This document shows, piece after piece, positions 20,001 to 27,512 of a stretch of DNA of 39,129 nt. The DNA comes from a virus. The notes beneath the pieces are model-generated. The model searched no databases and was not told where the DNA came from. It worked only from the letters and a program-made list of their open reading frames with translations. The DNA lies in IMG/VR virus record IMGVR_UViG_3300025098_000117, positions 1 through 39,129 of that record, one strand, 5' to 3'. Position 1 is the stretch's first letter, and every line of letters starts with the position of its first letter. A program made the translations under genes and the position numbers.

Positions 20001-23000
20001 TATTGCGTCAATCAATTATTTAAGAACAACAGCAGAAAGTGTTGCTGGAAATACACTAATTGTAAGTCCTAAGCAAGCAGAAGTAGAACAAGTTCTTGCA
20101 GGTATAGCAGGTAGTACCACTGAAATTGCAAATAACATAGAAGACATTATTGATATTATTAACAACGGACCAGATGCAGTTGGTACAACAACTACACTTG
20201 TTAATCCAACACTAGCAGACGGTGTTAACTCAACTACAGCATTGATTAGTGCTTCTAATGCACTTGTAGCCGCAGAAGATACTGTTATTCAAAATGTTAT
20301 AGATGATTTAAATGTTGTTGCTTGGCATACTGACTGGGCAGTTGACAGTACATCGTTGACGACTACCCAATTCCGTATATATGTAGGCAAACATTCTTTA
20401 GTTCATACATATGTTAGCGGAGGAACAGTTACTAAAGCAAATGGAACTGTATTAGCAGTAACTAATTTTGTATACGATAATGTTACTGGTTATGCTATAG
20501 TAACCACAGGCACTCACGGGTTATCAGCAGGCGACATAGTTAATATTGAAAGTATTACAGTAAGTTGCAACAGCGGATCTGGTGCTTCAAATACAGTGTT
20601 CCCGAGTGCAACTTCAACACAATCAGGAATAACAAAAGTTAAATATCTTCAAATTAAATGTATAAGAGATATCCGTAAGATATTAGAAGCAGTCAGATTT
20701 GACTTTGCTTTAAACAGTAATTATAGAACACTAAAAGCAGCACACGCATACTTACGTAAAACTGCTATTGAAGTTTATACCGGAAACCAAAAAACAATCA
20801 CTAGAGATGCTATAACAAATGCATTAACTACTGAAGCAATAGCAAATGTTGCAAGTGATGCAACAGCTATTACAAGAATAACAGCAAGTGCTAGAATTAT
20901 TGATGCAGTTATATTTGGCGCAACTAATGAAGGCAGTGTTTGTGTAACTGCTGATCAAAATAGATACTATGCAAAACTACAGCTAGAGCGCAACAGAGAC
21001 TTTATCAAAGCTGAAATTGCAGCCTGGATTGATGTTCAAATTGCTGGTGCAGCAAGTGGCAGCATTTGGGAAAATTATACATACAACGAGGCTCTTTGTG
21101 CTAGAGATGTTGACTACTATATTGATGCATTAAAATACGATCTAATGTGGCCGGGCAATTATGCTTCTAGATATGTAGCACGTTTCTATAACAATAGTGT
21201 TACAGGATCTCAAGAAGAGGATATGTTCTATCTAAGAGATGCAACCGGTGTTAGAAACAGTACTCTACAAGGCCTAAGCGGTGACTTGTTACCAGAAAAT
21301 ACATATGGATATAGTAAAGTAAGTGCAGGAGCATATTGCTCATTAGATCCGGGTTGGGGACCAGATGATTTCCGTACTTGGATTATTACACGGTCGCCAT
21401 ACATACAAGGTGTTACAACATTTGGTACAGCAGCAACTGGACAAAAAATTGATGGTGCTTTACACAATGGCGGTAATGACTCGATGGTGTCTAATGACTT
21501 TACACAGGTCATTAGTGACGGTATTGGCGCACACATTCTTAACAATGGTAGAGCAGAACTTGTATCAGTATTCACATACTACTCACACATTGGCTATCTT
21601 GCAGAAACAGGTGGTAGAGTACGTGCAACAAATGGTAACAACTCATACGGTGACTTTGGTTCAGTAGCAACAGGTGTTGATCCAGACGAAACAGCAGTTA
21701 CAGCAGTAGTTGACAATCGTACACAATATAACGCAACTATATCACAAATTAATACAGATAATGTTCAACTATTAAATGTTGAATACACACACGCAGGTAA
21801 TGATTATACTGAAGCTACACTTAATATATTTGGCCCAGGGTCTAATGAAGTAGTAGTTGCTGATGAATTCCGTGATGGAGGATTTAACTATGCATATGTT
21901 GATCAAGATGCAGATCCAGATATTGCACTAGGTGGTAGCGGCTATATAATATCAAGTAACGTTGCACAAAGTGGTAGTACAACAGGATTATTCCTAAGTG
22001 CAACAGACGGTTCATTAAGTTCAGCATACCCAGGAATGAAAATTTATATCATAGGTGCTGCTGGTATAGGACAGTATGCAATTATTAACACATATAATGC
22101 AGGTACTAAAGAAGCAACAGTTATAAGAGAATCAGATGGTGTTGCAGGCTGGGATCACGTAGTTCCAGGAACACCTATTGTTGCTCCTAACAGTTCTTCA
22201 ACATATCAAATTGAACCAAGAGTTGCAATTACTGCTCCGACTAATTCAAGCAATAGTATTACAATGCCAACATCAACTACTTGGTATGATGTTGAATGGA
22301 TTAACACAGCAGCACAGTATACAGGTGTAAGTACTACAGGTGGCAACGGATCAGGAGCAACTTTTGATATTACTCGTAACGGAAGTAAATATTATCTAGA
22401 TATTAATGCAGCCGGAACAGGATATTCAAGACTTGACACGTTAACTATTGTAGGCACAAACGTTGGCGGAGCAACTACAGCTAACGATATTACAATAACT
22501 GTAACAACAGTAAACAGTGTGACAGGGGCTATTGTAGATTTTGACTTTGCAGGAACTGCGCAGGCAGGTAAATTCCTTGCAGTAGGTGCAGGAACAAACG
22601 GAGCTGTAAGTATTGATGGTGAAACTTGGACGTCAGAAGTATTACCTACTTTACCAGGCGGAAATTGGGCAAGTATTGCAGATGGATTACAAGACGATGG
22701 TTCAAGTACATTCCTTCCTAGCGCAGTATTAGTAATAGCAGACGGTGACGGCACAGTTGCTTACTCAAATGATAGTGACACGTGGTTAACTAGTTCTTTA
22801 CCAGGATCGTTTAATGCAACAGGAGAAAATACTGTAGCATTTGGTCAAATTGATAATGTTACAGCAAGGTTTGTTGTTATTAGTGACGCTGATCAAGATG
22901 TTGCATATTCAGATAACGGTGGTCAAACTTGGAGCATAACTGGCACAGCACTTCCAGCAAATGGTTTTGGTGAAATGGCGTACGGTGCAGGTAAGTTTGT

Positions 23001-24480
23001 TGCTATCAACAGCGGAACAACAAGTGCAGCATATTCCGAAGACGGTATTAGTTGGACAGGCGTAACTGCTCCAGCAGCATTTGCAGCAGTAACAGATATT
23101 GTATGGGGTAATGGTAAGTTTGTAGCACTCGGTGGTACAAACGGTATTATGTACTCACTAGACGGTGTTACTTGGTACGAAAACACACTTACACTTCCTC
23201 TACCTGCTACAGAACGTAAACTAGCATACGGACAAGGTACATTTGTTATTACAAGTGATGACACTGACCAAGTTCAATACAGTCACGATGGATTATATTG
23301 GCAGTCATATACATTAACTGGAACAGCTACTACAGGTGGATTTAATGCAATAGCATTTGGTAATCCTGCACAAGAAGGTAAATTTGTAATGATACTACCA
23401 GGAGCAGGAACATCAGGAAAATATGCTAAAATTAATACACCTGCAAAAGGTAGAGCAAGTGTAGCAAATGAACAAGTTTTTGCTATTAGAATAACAGAGC
23501 CAGGAAGCGGCTATACAAGTGCTCCGACAATAACTATAACAGATCCTAACAACGTTGATGATGTTGTACTAGTACCGCAAATCGGTAATGGAGTATTAGC
23601 AAATCCAACATTTAATAATAGAGGTACAGGATTTACAAGCGCAACAGCAGAAGTAGATGCACAAAATTCAAATGGTAATGCAAACTTCCCACAAGCAGGT
23701 GCATTTATTGCTGTACGTAGATTAACTAGTCGTCCAGTAAATGGATCAAATGTTGAGTTTGATAGTTTACCAGGGCGATTCTTTAAGTTAGTTAATACTG
23801 TTAGTTTCATAGGATCAAATGACGGAAGTTACACAGGATTCTTACAAGTATCACCTAATGTAGCAGTCGATGAAGATTTACCAAACGGCGATCCGGTAGA
23901 ACTGCGTATTAGGTTCTCACAAGTACGTCTAACTGGACACGACTTCTTAGATATCGGTACAGGTGGCTTTGCAGATACAAATTATCCAGGTGTACCACTC
24001 AATGCACCAAGTCAAGTAAAAGAAACTAGTGACTTTAACGGTGGTAGAGTATTCTATACTGCTACTGACCAAGATGGTAACTTTAGAGTTGGTGATTTGT
24101 TTACTATTGAACAGTCAACTGGTGTTGCAACATTGAATGCTGATGCATTTAACATTGCAGGATTGCAAGAACTTTCATTAGGTGAAGTTACACTAGGTGG
24201 TAACTCAGCAAGTATTACTGAATTTAGTACAGACCCGTTCTTTACTGCAAATAGTGATACAGTTGTACCAACACAAAGAGCAGTAAAAGCATATATTGAG
24301 TCACAAATTGGTGGCGGTGGCGCAACATTGAATGTTAACAGCGTAACAGCAGGTGACATATTTATTGGAGCCGACACTATAACAACACTTAGCGGAAGTC
24401 CGATAAATATAAATGCAAATGTAGTATTTACTGGAACAGTATTAGGATTACCTTTAGCATACAACTACTTCCTGAGATAA
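17080..24480 (+). CDS. Giant virion protein: CBM-like repeats, helical-insert beta-helix, propeller (2466 aa)
   Basis: Paralogue of the preceding giant; both begin MAEFKL and share the ribosome-binding context. Seven W-x-G-x-W...Y..C...H repeats fill residues 1 to about 465. The array is broken near 266-352 by a segment (TSTNHGLQDGRQIIINDVEG) typical of the FCCH-like beta domain common in phage proteins. A beta-helix begins near 537 (YYVSEHGIDRPFPESGG) and is interrupted at two sites by helical modules carrying RDVGYIVDRLIWDI, RDTGFIIDSLIYDL and RDVDYYIDALKYDL, each followed by GGN or GN. Residues about 1827-2121 form seven Asp-box propeller blades (KFVAINSG, YSEDGISWT). The C-terminus has GHDFLDIGTGGFADTNYP and TDQDGNFRVGDLF. 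Being the largest gene here, it probably forms a long appendage. No catalytic motif identified. Confidence 0.85.
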   Translation: MAEFKLGRIRFVWKGDWTASNVYYQDDVVAFGGKTYICVTGHTSDTDFFTDLDIVPSKWNLVSDGQTWKGEWTVDTAYVYNDIVSYGARLYIANTNHTSAATVADATDGLEIDIAKWDAYAEGLDWKGDWSVSTRYRINDFVKYGGSTYVCNTLHVSTATAADGLEFDISNWDTFNQGLEFKGEWTSSTRYKYNDLVRYGAGVWICTTAHTSTTDLGTDGANWSQFVEGFQYENDWSPFRGYQPGDVVRYGGNQYIAKTNHTEITPGPQSGTITGIIQDATARATSTNHGLQDGRQIIINDVEGMTEINGLILYINVIDANTFDLYTDVDLVTSLDSSGFTTYTSGGTYTSTSPTEWDLFTEGFRFIGDWNEDSANQHYKVGEVVRLGGFTYVCILDHEEGQQPPNETYWKLLNEGFRWRGEWLDDQEYYEGDVVRYGDNSYYCTLYHISEGDDYSTATLVQPGGGNEGSRPDLADSGQYWSVIAIGSEASVLTTAGDLVYYSGSAPTRLPVGLEGQVLQVGSTGIPEWEFLQTIEDIYYVSEHGIDRPFPESGGSVDRPFKSIRYACERIEEGPKNPNAQYLLEMNRVFIQEEVGSWINYQIANAGGSGIWNNFVYGEDNCKRDVGYIVDRLIWDIGHGGNLKSRAAALSFVNGFSANGEFSDASEDKVYGGAGLAGEATQSVAAYNYMLTVVDAILKNEAPSAIYQNVTDDSTAIVDQFTSTTLVSETGVYTKIQSLVKIITDTITAGDTSAVPARDIPQTLVKVSTGEHYEVLPIRVPAYCAILGDELRSTKIIAAGKTTPATDTPNTVATFDRIAEVVGDIVVGTSITASNGNTEPQDQNWPYAVTAQETVVESLVDMMKYQIDYGLKTMSAGYYTDPTGYSATLENARENIIANKDFLKAEVIAFLDTEYPTLKYGKTDSRRDTGFIIDSLIYDLTYGGNSMAVIAGLSYWDGDDQTYDQLPASLKTECIASINYLRTTAESVAGNTLIVSPKQAEVEQVLAGIAGSTTEIANNIEDIIDIINNGPDAVGTTTTLVNPTLADGVNSTTALISASNALVAAEDTVIQNVIDDLNVVAWHTDWAVDSTSLTTTQFRIYVGKHSLVHTYVSGGTVTKANGTVLAVTNFVYDNVTGYAIVTTGTHGLSAGDIVNIESITVSCNSGSGASNTVFPSATSTQSGITKVKYLQIKCIRDIRKILEAVRFDFALNSNYRTLKAAHAYLRKTAIEVYTGNQKTITRDAITNALTTEAIANVASDATAITRITASARIIDAVIFGATNEGSVCVTADQNRYYAKLQLERNRDFIKAEIAAWIDVQIAGAASGSIWENYTYNEALCARDVDYYIDALKYDLMWPGNYASRYVARFYNNSVTGSQEEDMFYLRDATGVRNSTLQGLSGDLLPENTYGYSKVSAGAYCSLDPGWGPDDFRTWIITRSPYIQGVTTFGTAATGQKIDGALHNGGNDSMVSNDFTQVISDGIGAHILNNGRAELVSVFTYYSHIGYLAETGGRVRATNGNNSYGDFGSVATGVDPDETAVTAVVDNRTQYNATISQINTDNVQLLNVEYTHAGNDYTEATLNIFGPGSNEVVVADEFRDGGFNYAYVDQDADPDIALGGSGYIISSNVAQSGSTTGLFLSATDGSLSSAYPGMKIYIIGAAGIGQYAIINTYNAGTKEATVIRESDGVAGWDHVVPGTPIVAPNSSSTYQIEPRVAITAPTNSSNSITMPTSTTWYDVEWINTAAQYTGVSTTGGNGSGATFDITRNGSKYYLDINAAGTGYSRLDTLTIVGTNVGGATTANDITITVTTVNSVTGAIVDFDFAGTAQAGKFLAVGAGTNGAVSIDGETWTSEVLPTLPGGNWASIADGLQDDGSSTFLPSAVLVIADGDGTVAYSNDSDTWLTSSLPGSFNATGENTVAFGQIDNVTARFVVISDADQDVAYSDNGGQTWSITGTALPANGFGEMAYGAGKFVAINSGTTSAAYSEDGISWTGVTAPAAFAAVTDIVWGNGKFVALGGTNGIMYSLDGVTWYENTLTLPLPATERKLAYGQGTFVITSDDTDQVQYSHDGLYWQSYTLTGTATTGGFNAIAFGNPAQEGKFVMILPGAGTSGKYAKINTPAKGRASVANEQVFAIRITEPGSGYTSAPTITITDPNNVDDVVLVPQIGNGVLANPTFNNRGTGFTSATAEVDAQNSNGNANFPQAGAFIAVRRLTSRPVNGSNVEFDSLPGRFFKLVNTVSFIGSNDGSYTGFLQVSPNVAVDEDLPNGDPVELRIRFSQVRLTGHDFLDIGTGGFADTNYPGVPLNAPSQVKETSDFNGGRVFYTATDQDGNFRVGDLFTIEQSTGVATLNADAFNIAGLQELSLGEVTLGGNSASITEFSTDPFFTANSDTVVPTQRAVKAYIESQIGGGGATLNVNSVTAGDIFIGADTITTLSGSPININANVVFTGTVLGLPLAYNYFLR

Positions 24481-24500
24481 TTAAAATTGGAGATTAAAAA

Positions 24501-24836
24501 ATGGCAAACGGAATATTAGGATCAGCAGATTTAGCTGCAACAACATATACAGCAATTTACCTTGTACCAGAAAATACTTTTAGTGTGGCTACGGTAAGTA
24601 TCTGTAATAAAAACTCAACTAGCATTACAGTTAGACTAGCTGTAGCTAAAACAGACCCAACAGGGGCAACATTACCAGTAGCAGATGACTACTTGGAATA
24701 CGAAACAGAAATACTACCAAACGGTGTTCTAGAAAGAACTGGTGTAGTAATTGATGCTAGTAGACAGATTTATGCACGTTCATCGCAAGCTAATACAGCA
24801 GTTATGGTTTACGGTATAGAAACAGCGACTACATAA
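24501..24836 (+). CDS. Small virion structural protein (111 aa)
   Basis: TTGGAGA precedes the ATG. The sequence alternates beta strands: TTYTAIYLVPENTFSVATVS, then ITVRLAVAK, then YLEYETEILPNGVLERTGVV and a final YARSSQANTAVMVYGIE. It resembles small beta-sandwich proteins in phage tail or capsid-decoration regions. It matches the 109-aa protein at 10469 in length and in the closing RSS motif, so the two look like divergent paralogues following related giant genes. Specific role unknown. Confidence 0.7.
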   Translation: MANGILGSADLAATTYTAIYLVPENTFSVATVSICNKNSTSITVRLAVAKTDPTGATLPVADDYLEYETEILPNGVLERTGVVIDASRQIYARSSQANTAVMVYGIETATT

Positions 24837-24846
24837 GGAAAAAACA

Positions 24847-25701
24847 ATGCCAAGAAAAATTACATCAGGAGTAGTAGGTGGCCCGGTATTAGGAAGTATT
24901 AGTTCAAAAACTAATACGTTTGAATCTGTTGAAACAAATGCAAATATTGTTTTTACACCAGATGGTACAGGAGTCACAGAGTTTACTAAAGACATATTAA
25001 TTAGTGGAAACAATGGAGTTAGATTACAAGATGGTGATACTGACTATGTTGCACTTAAAGCACCTGCGTCAATCGGTACTAGTTACACCCTAACATTTCC
25101 GGGTGATAACGGAGCATCAAATCAAGCATTAACTACAGATGGTAGTGGTGTTTTAAGTTGGATTTCTCCTGCACTAGCAGTTACAGATAGAAGTGCAGCA
25201 GACGGTTCAACGTACTATGTTGCTATGGCAGATTCTACTAGTGGAACAGAAGATACATTAAGTGTAGCTTCTGGTAGATTAGAATTTGTTCCAAATCCAG
25301 GCAGACTTAGTGCTGCTGAAATAAGATCTACAGCTTCAACAACATCAAGTTCCACATCAACTGGATCCTTAGTAGTAACCGGAGGAGTTGGTATTGGAGG
25401 CCAGCTTACTGCTGTTACTATAGTTGAAACTTCAAGTATTGCTCTTAAAGAAAATATTGAACCTATTACGAACGGATTAGAAAGTATTTTGCAACTGAAA
25501 GGTGTTACATATGATAGACTAGACAATCAAGAACACGAATCAGGACTAATTGCTGAATGGACTGAAAATGTGTTACCTGATTTAGTTACTAGAGATGACG
25601 GAAATAATGTTGTAGGTATTAAATATACTAAATTAACTGCCTATTTAATTGAAGCAGTTAAAACTTTAAAGGCAGAAATTGACGAACTAAAAGGAAGTTA
25701 A
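24847..25701 (+). CDS. Tail-fibre protein with C-terminal S74 self-cleaving chaperone (284 aa)
   Basis: AAGGAAAAAAC overlapping the upstream stop serves the ATG. Residues 1-195 form a fibre-like region with the repeat NANIVFTPDGTGVTEFTK and a PGDNGASNQALTTDGSGVLSW motif typical of phage fibres. The C-terminal 89 residues match the peptidase S74 / intramolecular chaperone family: SSIALKENIEP, then ESGLIAEW, GIKYTKLTAYLIEAV and a closing coiled coil. In the endosialidase paradigm the chaperone trimerises the fibre and cuts itself off before a serine. Here Ser196 and Lys201 have the S-x4-K spacing of the catalytic pair. The upstream part is short for a tail spike. Confidence in the S74 domain is high; that cleavage occurs is inferred. 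Confidence 0.85.
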   Translation: MPRKITSGVVGGPVLGSISSKTNTFESVETNANIVFTPDGTGVTEFTKDILISGNNGVRLQDGDTDYVALKAPASIGTSYTLTFPGDNGASNQALTTDGSGVLSWISPALAVTDRSAADGSTYYVAMADSTSGTEDTLSVASGRLEFVPNPGRLSAAEIRSTASTTSSSTSTGSLVVTGGVGIGGQLTAVTIVETSSIALKENIEPITNGLESILQLKGVTYDRLDNQEHESGLIAEWTENVLPDLVTRDDGNNVVGIKYTKLTAYLIEAVKTLKAEIDELKGS

Positions 25702-25703
25702 TA

Positions 25704-27512
25704 ATGTCAAATATCAAAAATACTACTATTGACGACAGCGTTTTCCTAACATTACCAGCAGGCACAGCAGCTCAGCGTCCTAGTAGTCCAACCGATGGTC
25801 AAATTCGATACAACAGCGATAATAATGCTCTTGAAACTTATTCTGAGAACAATTCGGTTTGGTCATCAGTAGAACCAAAAAATGTTGTTGCTACTGGCGG
25901 AATTATATATGACACAGAATCTGATGGCGGCACTTATAGAGTTCACGTATTTAATAACACTTTAGGTAGTGAGACTTTTGCAGTACAATCCCCGGGAGAA
26001 ATTGAATATCTCATAGTAGGTGGTGGTGGCGGAGGTGGCGACACTTCCGGCGGTGGCGGCGGAGCCGGTGGCTTAGTTACTGGGTTAATTAACGTTACTA
26101 CAGGAAATTATACTATACAAGTCGGTGACGGCAGTGTCGGAACAACAGCATATAGTGGAGGAACTTCGGGCGATGGTGCATTTCCTGGAGACGATAGTAC
26201 TGCATTTGGATTTACTGCTATGGGCGGCGGTGGCGGCGGAACATATCAAAATCCCGGAACACGGATTAACGGAGGCAGCGGCGGCGGCGTTCGTGGAGAT
26301 GCACAGAATAGAGGTTACAGTACTCGACCCGGAATAGCACAACAAACTGCTACATATGGATATGGCAGCGGTAATAACGGTGGAGATACAGTTGGCCTTA
26401 GTAACGGTGACGCATCCGCAGGTGGCGGTGGAGCTGGCGGGGTAGGACAAACTGCTGTCGCTGCACTCGGCGGAGATGGCGGCCCGGGCATTTCAGTTTC
26501 TACTAACGGAATTCATACATTTTATGCAGGCGGAGGAGGCGGCTCAGGCGGGTACTACAGCGGAAATCAACCAAATGATGGTATGGATCAAAACGGCCTA
26601 GGAGGCCACGGTGGCGGAGGCCAAGGCGGCAGAAGATCGAGATTTATTGATGATCCGTTTATTACTGACGGTGGAGACGGCACTGGCAGTGGCGGTGGTG
26701 GCACAGGATATGACGGCGGCGGCTGGAGCGCAGCCGATAAAGGTGGCGGCAAAGGTGGTGATGGTATTGTAATAGTTCGATATCCGCTATTAACAAAACC
26801 AGAAACTACTGCGCCCAAAGTTACAAATAGAAATGTAGTATTTGATTTTGATTTTGGAAATCCAACATCTTATGCAGGTTATAAAGCAAGCACAGTGCTT
26901 GACGTTAAGTGTGGAAATGTTGGTACTGTTGTAAATTCACCTCTTTATGTAAATCCAGGTTCGCATAAAGGACATCTTAGATTTAATGGATCTAATCAAC
27001 ATATTGGTTTAGGAAGAAGTTTTTGTGACAAGCAAGAATTAGGAATAGGTAACGTTAGTTATACTCAAGAAGCTTGGTTTAGATTACGTGCTACTCCTCC
27101 AGGAGATACTACAAGCGGTTATAGTATATTTGGCAATGCAAGTGCAGTAGGTATAGGAATGCAGGCAATTTTAGTTGGCGGCAATATTAGACTAAACTTT
27201 GGTGCAAGAAGTACTAGTAACTTTGAACAGAATACTAATTTAAGTTTAAATACCTGGTATCACGTTGTTTGTGTAAGAGAAGCAGGAGTTCAAAATAGAA
27301 TATACATTAATGGACAGCTAGATGGTACAAACAGCGGTAGCAATCTCACTATCCTTAGCGGTGCAGGTGAAATGCAAATTGGCTGGTCTGACACTCGTGT
27401 TTCTAATAGACTTAATGGCGAAATTGCTACTGCTAAATTATATAACACCTGGTTAACAGCTCAAGAAGTAGAAGATAACTACAACGCAACAAGATGGAGA
27501 TTTGGACTCTAA
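25704..27512 (+). CDS. Glycine-rich adhesin with LamG/concanavalin-like C-terminal lectin domain (602 aa)
   Basis: The first of three related adhesins. Residues 1 to about 65 are a cap with LPAGTAAQRPSSPTDGQIRY, shared with the next gene and, in weaker form, with the giant proteins' C-termini. About 95-365 is a glycine-rich stalk (YLIVGGGGGGG to GIVIVRY), likely packing as polyglycine II helices like the distal adhesins of some T-even phages. About 376-602 looks like a laminin-G/concanavalin jelly roll: LRFNGSNQHIGLG, YTQEAWFRL, NTWYHVVCVREAGVQNRIYI, and NGEIATAKLYNTWLTAQEV. It is directly followed by the second adhesin (TAAATG). Most likely a receptor-binding protein; the sugar ligand cannot be deduced. 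Confidence 0.85.
   Translation: MSNIKNTTIDDSVFLTLPAGTAAQRPSSPTDGQIRYNSDNNALETYSENNSVWSSVEPKNVVATGGIIYDTESDGGTYRVHVFNNTLGSETFAVQSPGEIEYLIVGGGGGGGDTSGGGGGAGGLVTGLINVTTGNYTIQVGDGSVGTTAYSGGTSGDGAFPGDDSTAFGFTAMGGGGGGTYQNPGTRINGGSGGGVRGDAQNRGYSTRPGIAQQTATYGYGSGNNGGDTVGLSNGDASAGGGGAGGVGQTAVAALGGDGGPGISVSTNGIHTFYAGGGGGSGGYYSGNQPNDGMDQNGLGGHGGGGQGGRRSRFIDDPFITDGGDGTGSGGGGTGYDGGGWSAADKGGGKGGDGIVIVRYPLLTKPETTAPKVTNRNVVFDFDFGNPTSYAGYKASTVLDVKCGNVGTVVNSPLYVNPGSHKGHLRFNGSNQHIGLGRSFCDKQELGIGNVSYTQEAWFRLRATPPGDTTSGYSIFGNASAVGIGMQAILVGGNIRLNFGARSTSNFEQNTNLSLNTWYHVVCVREAGVQNRIYINGQLDGTNSGSNLTILSGAGEMQIGWSDTRVSNRLNGEIATAKLYNTWLTAQEVEDNYNATRWRFGL
26763..26784 (+). repeat. Stalk-tip junction repeat, first copy
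   Basis: Twenty-two bases identical to 28923-28944, encoding GIVIVRY at the end of the glycine-rich stalk and just before the LamG-like tip. Confidence 0.85.
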
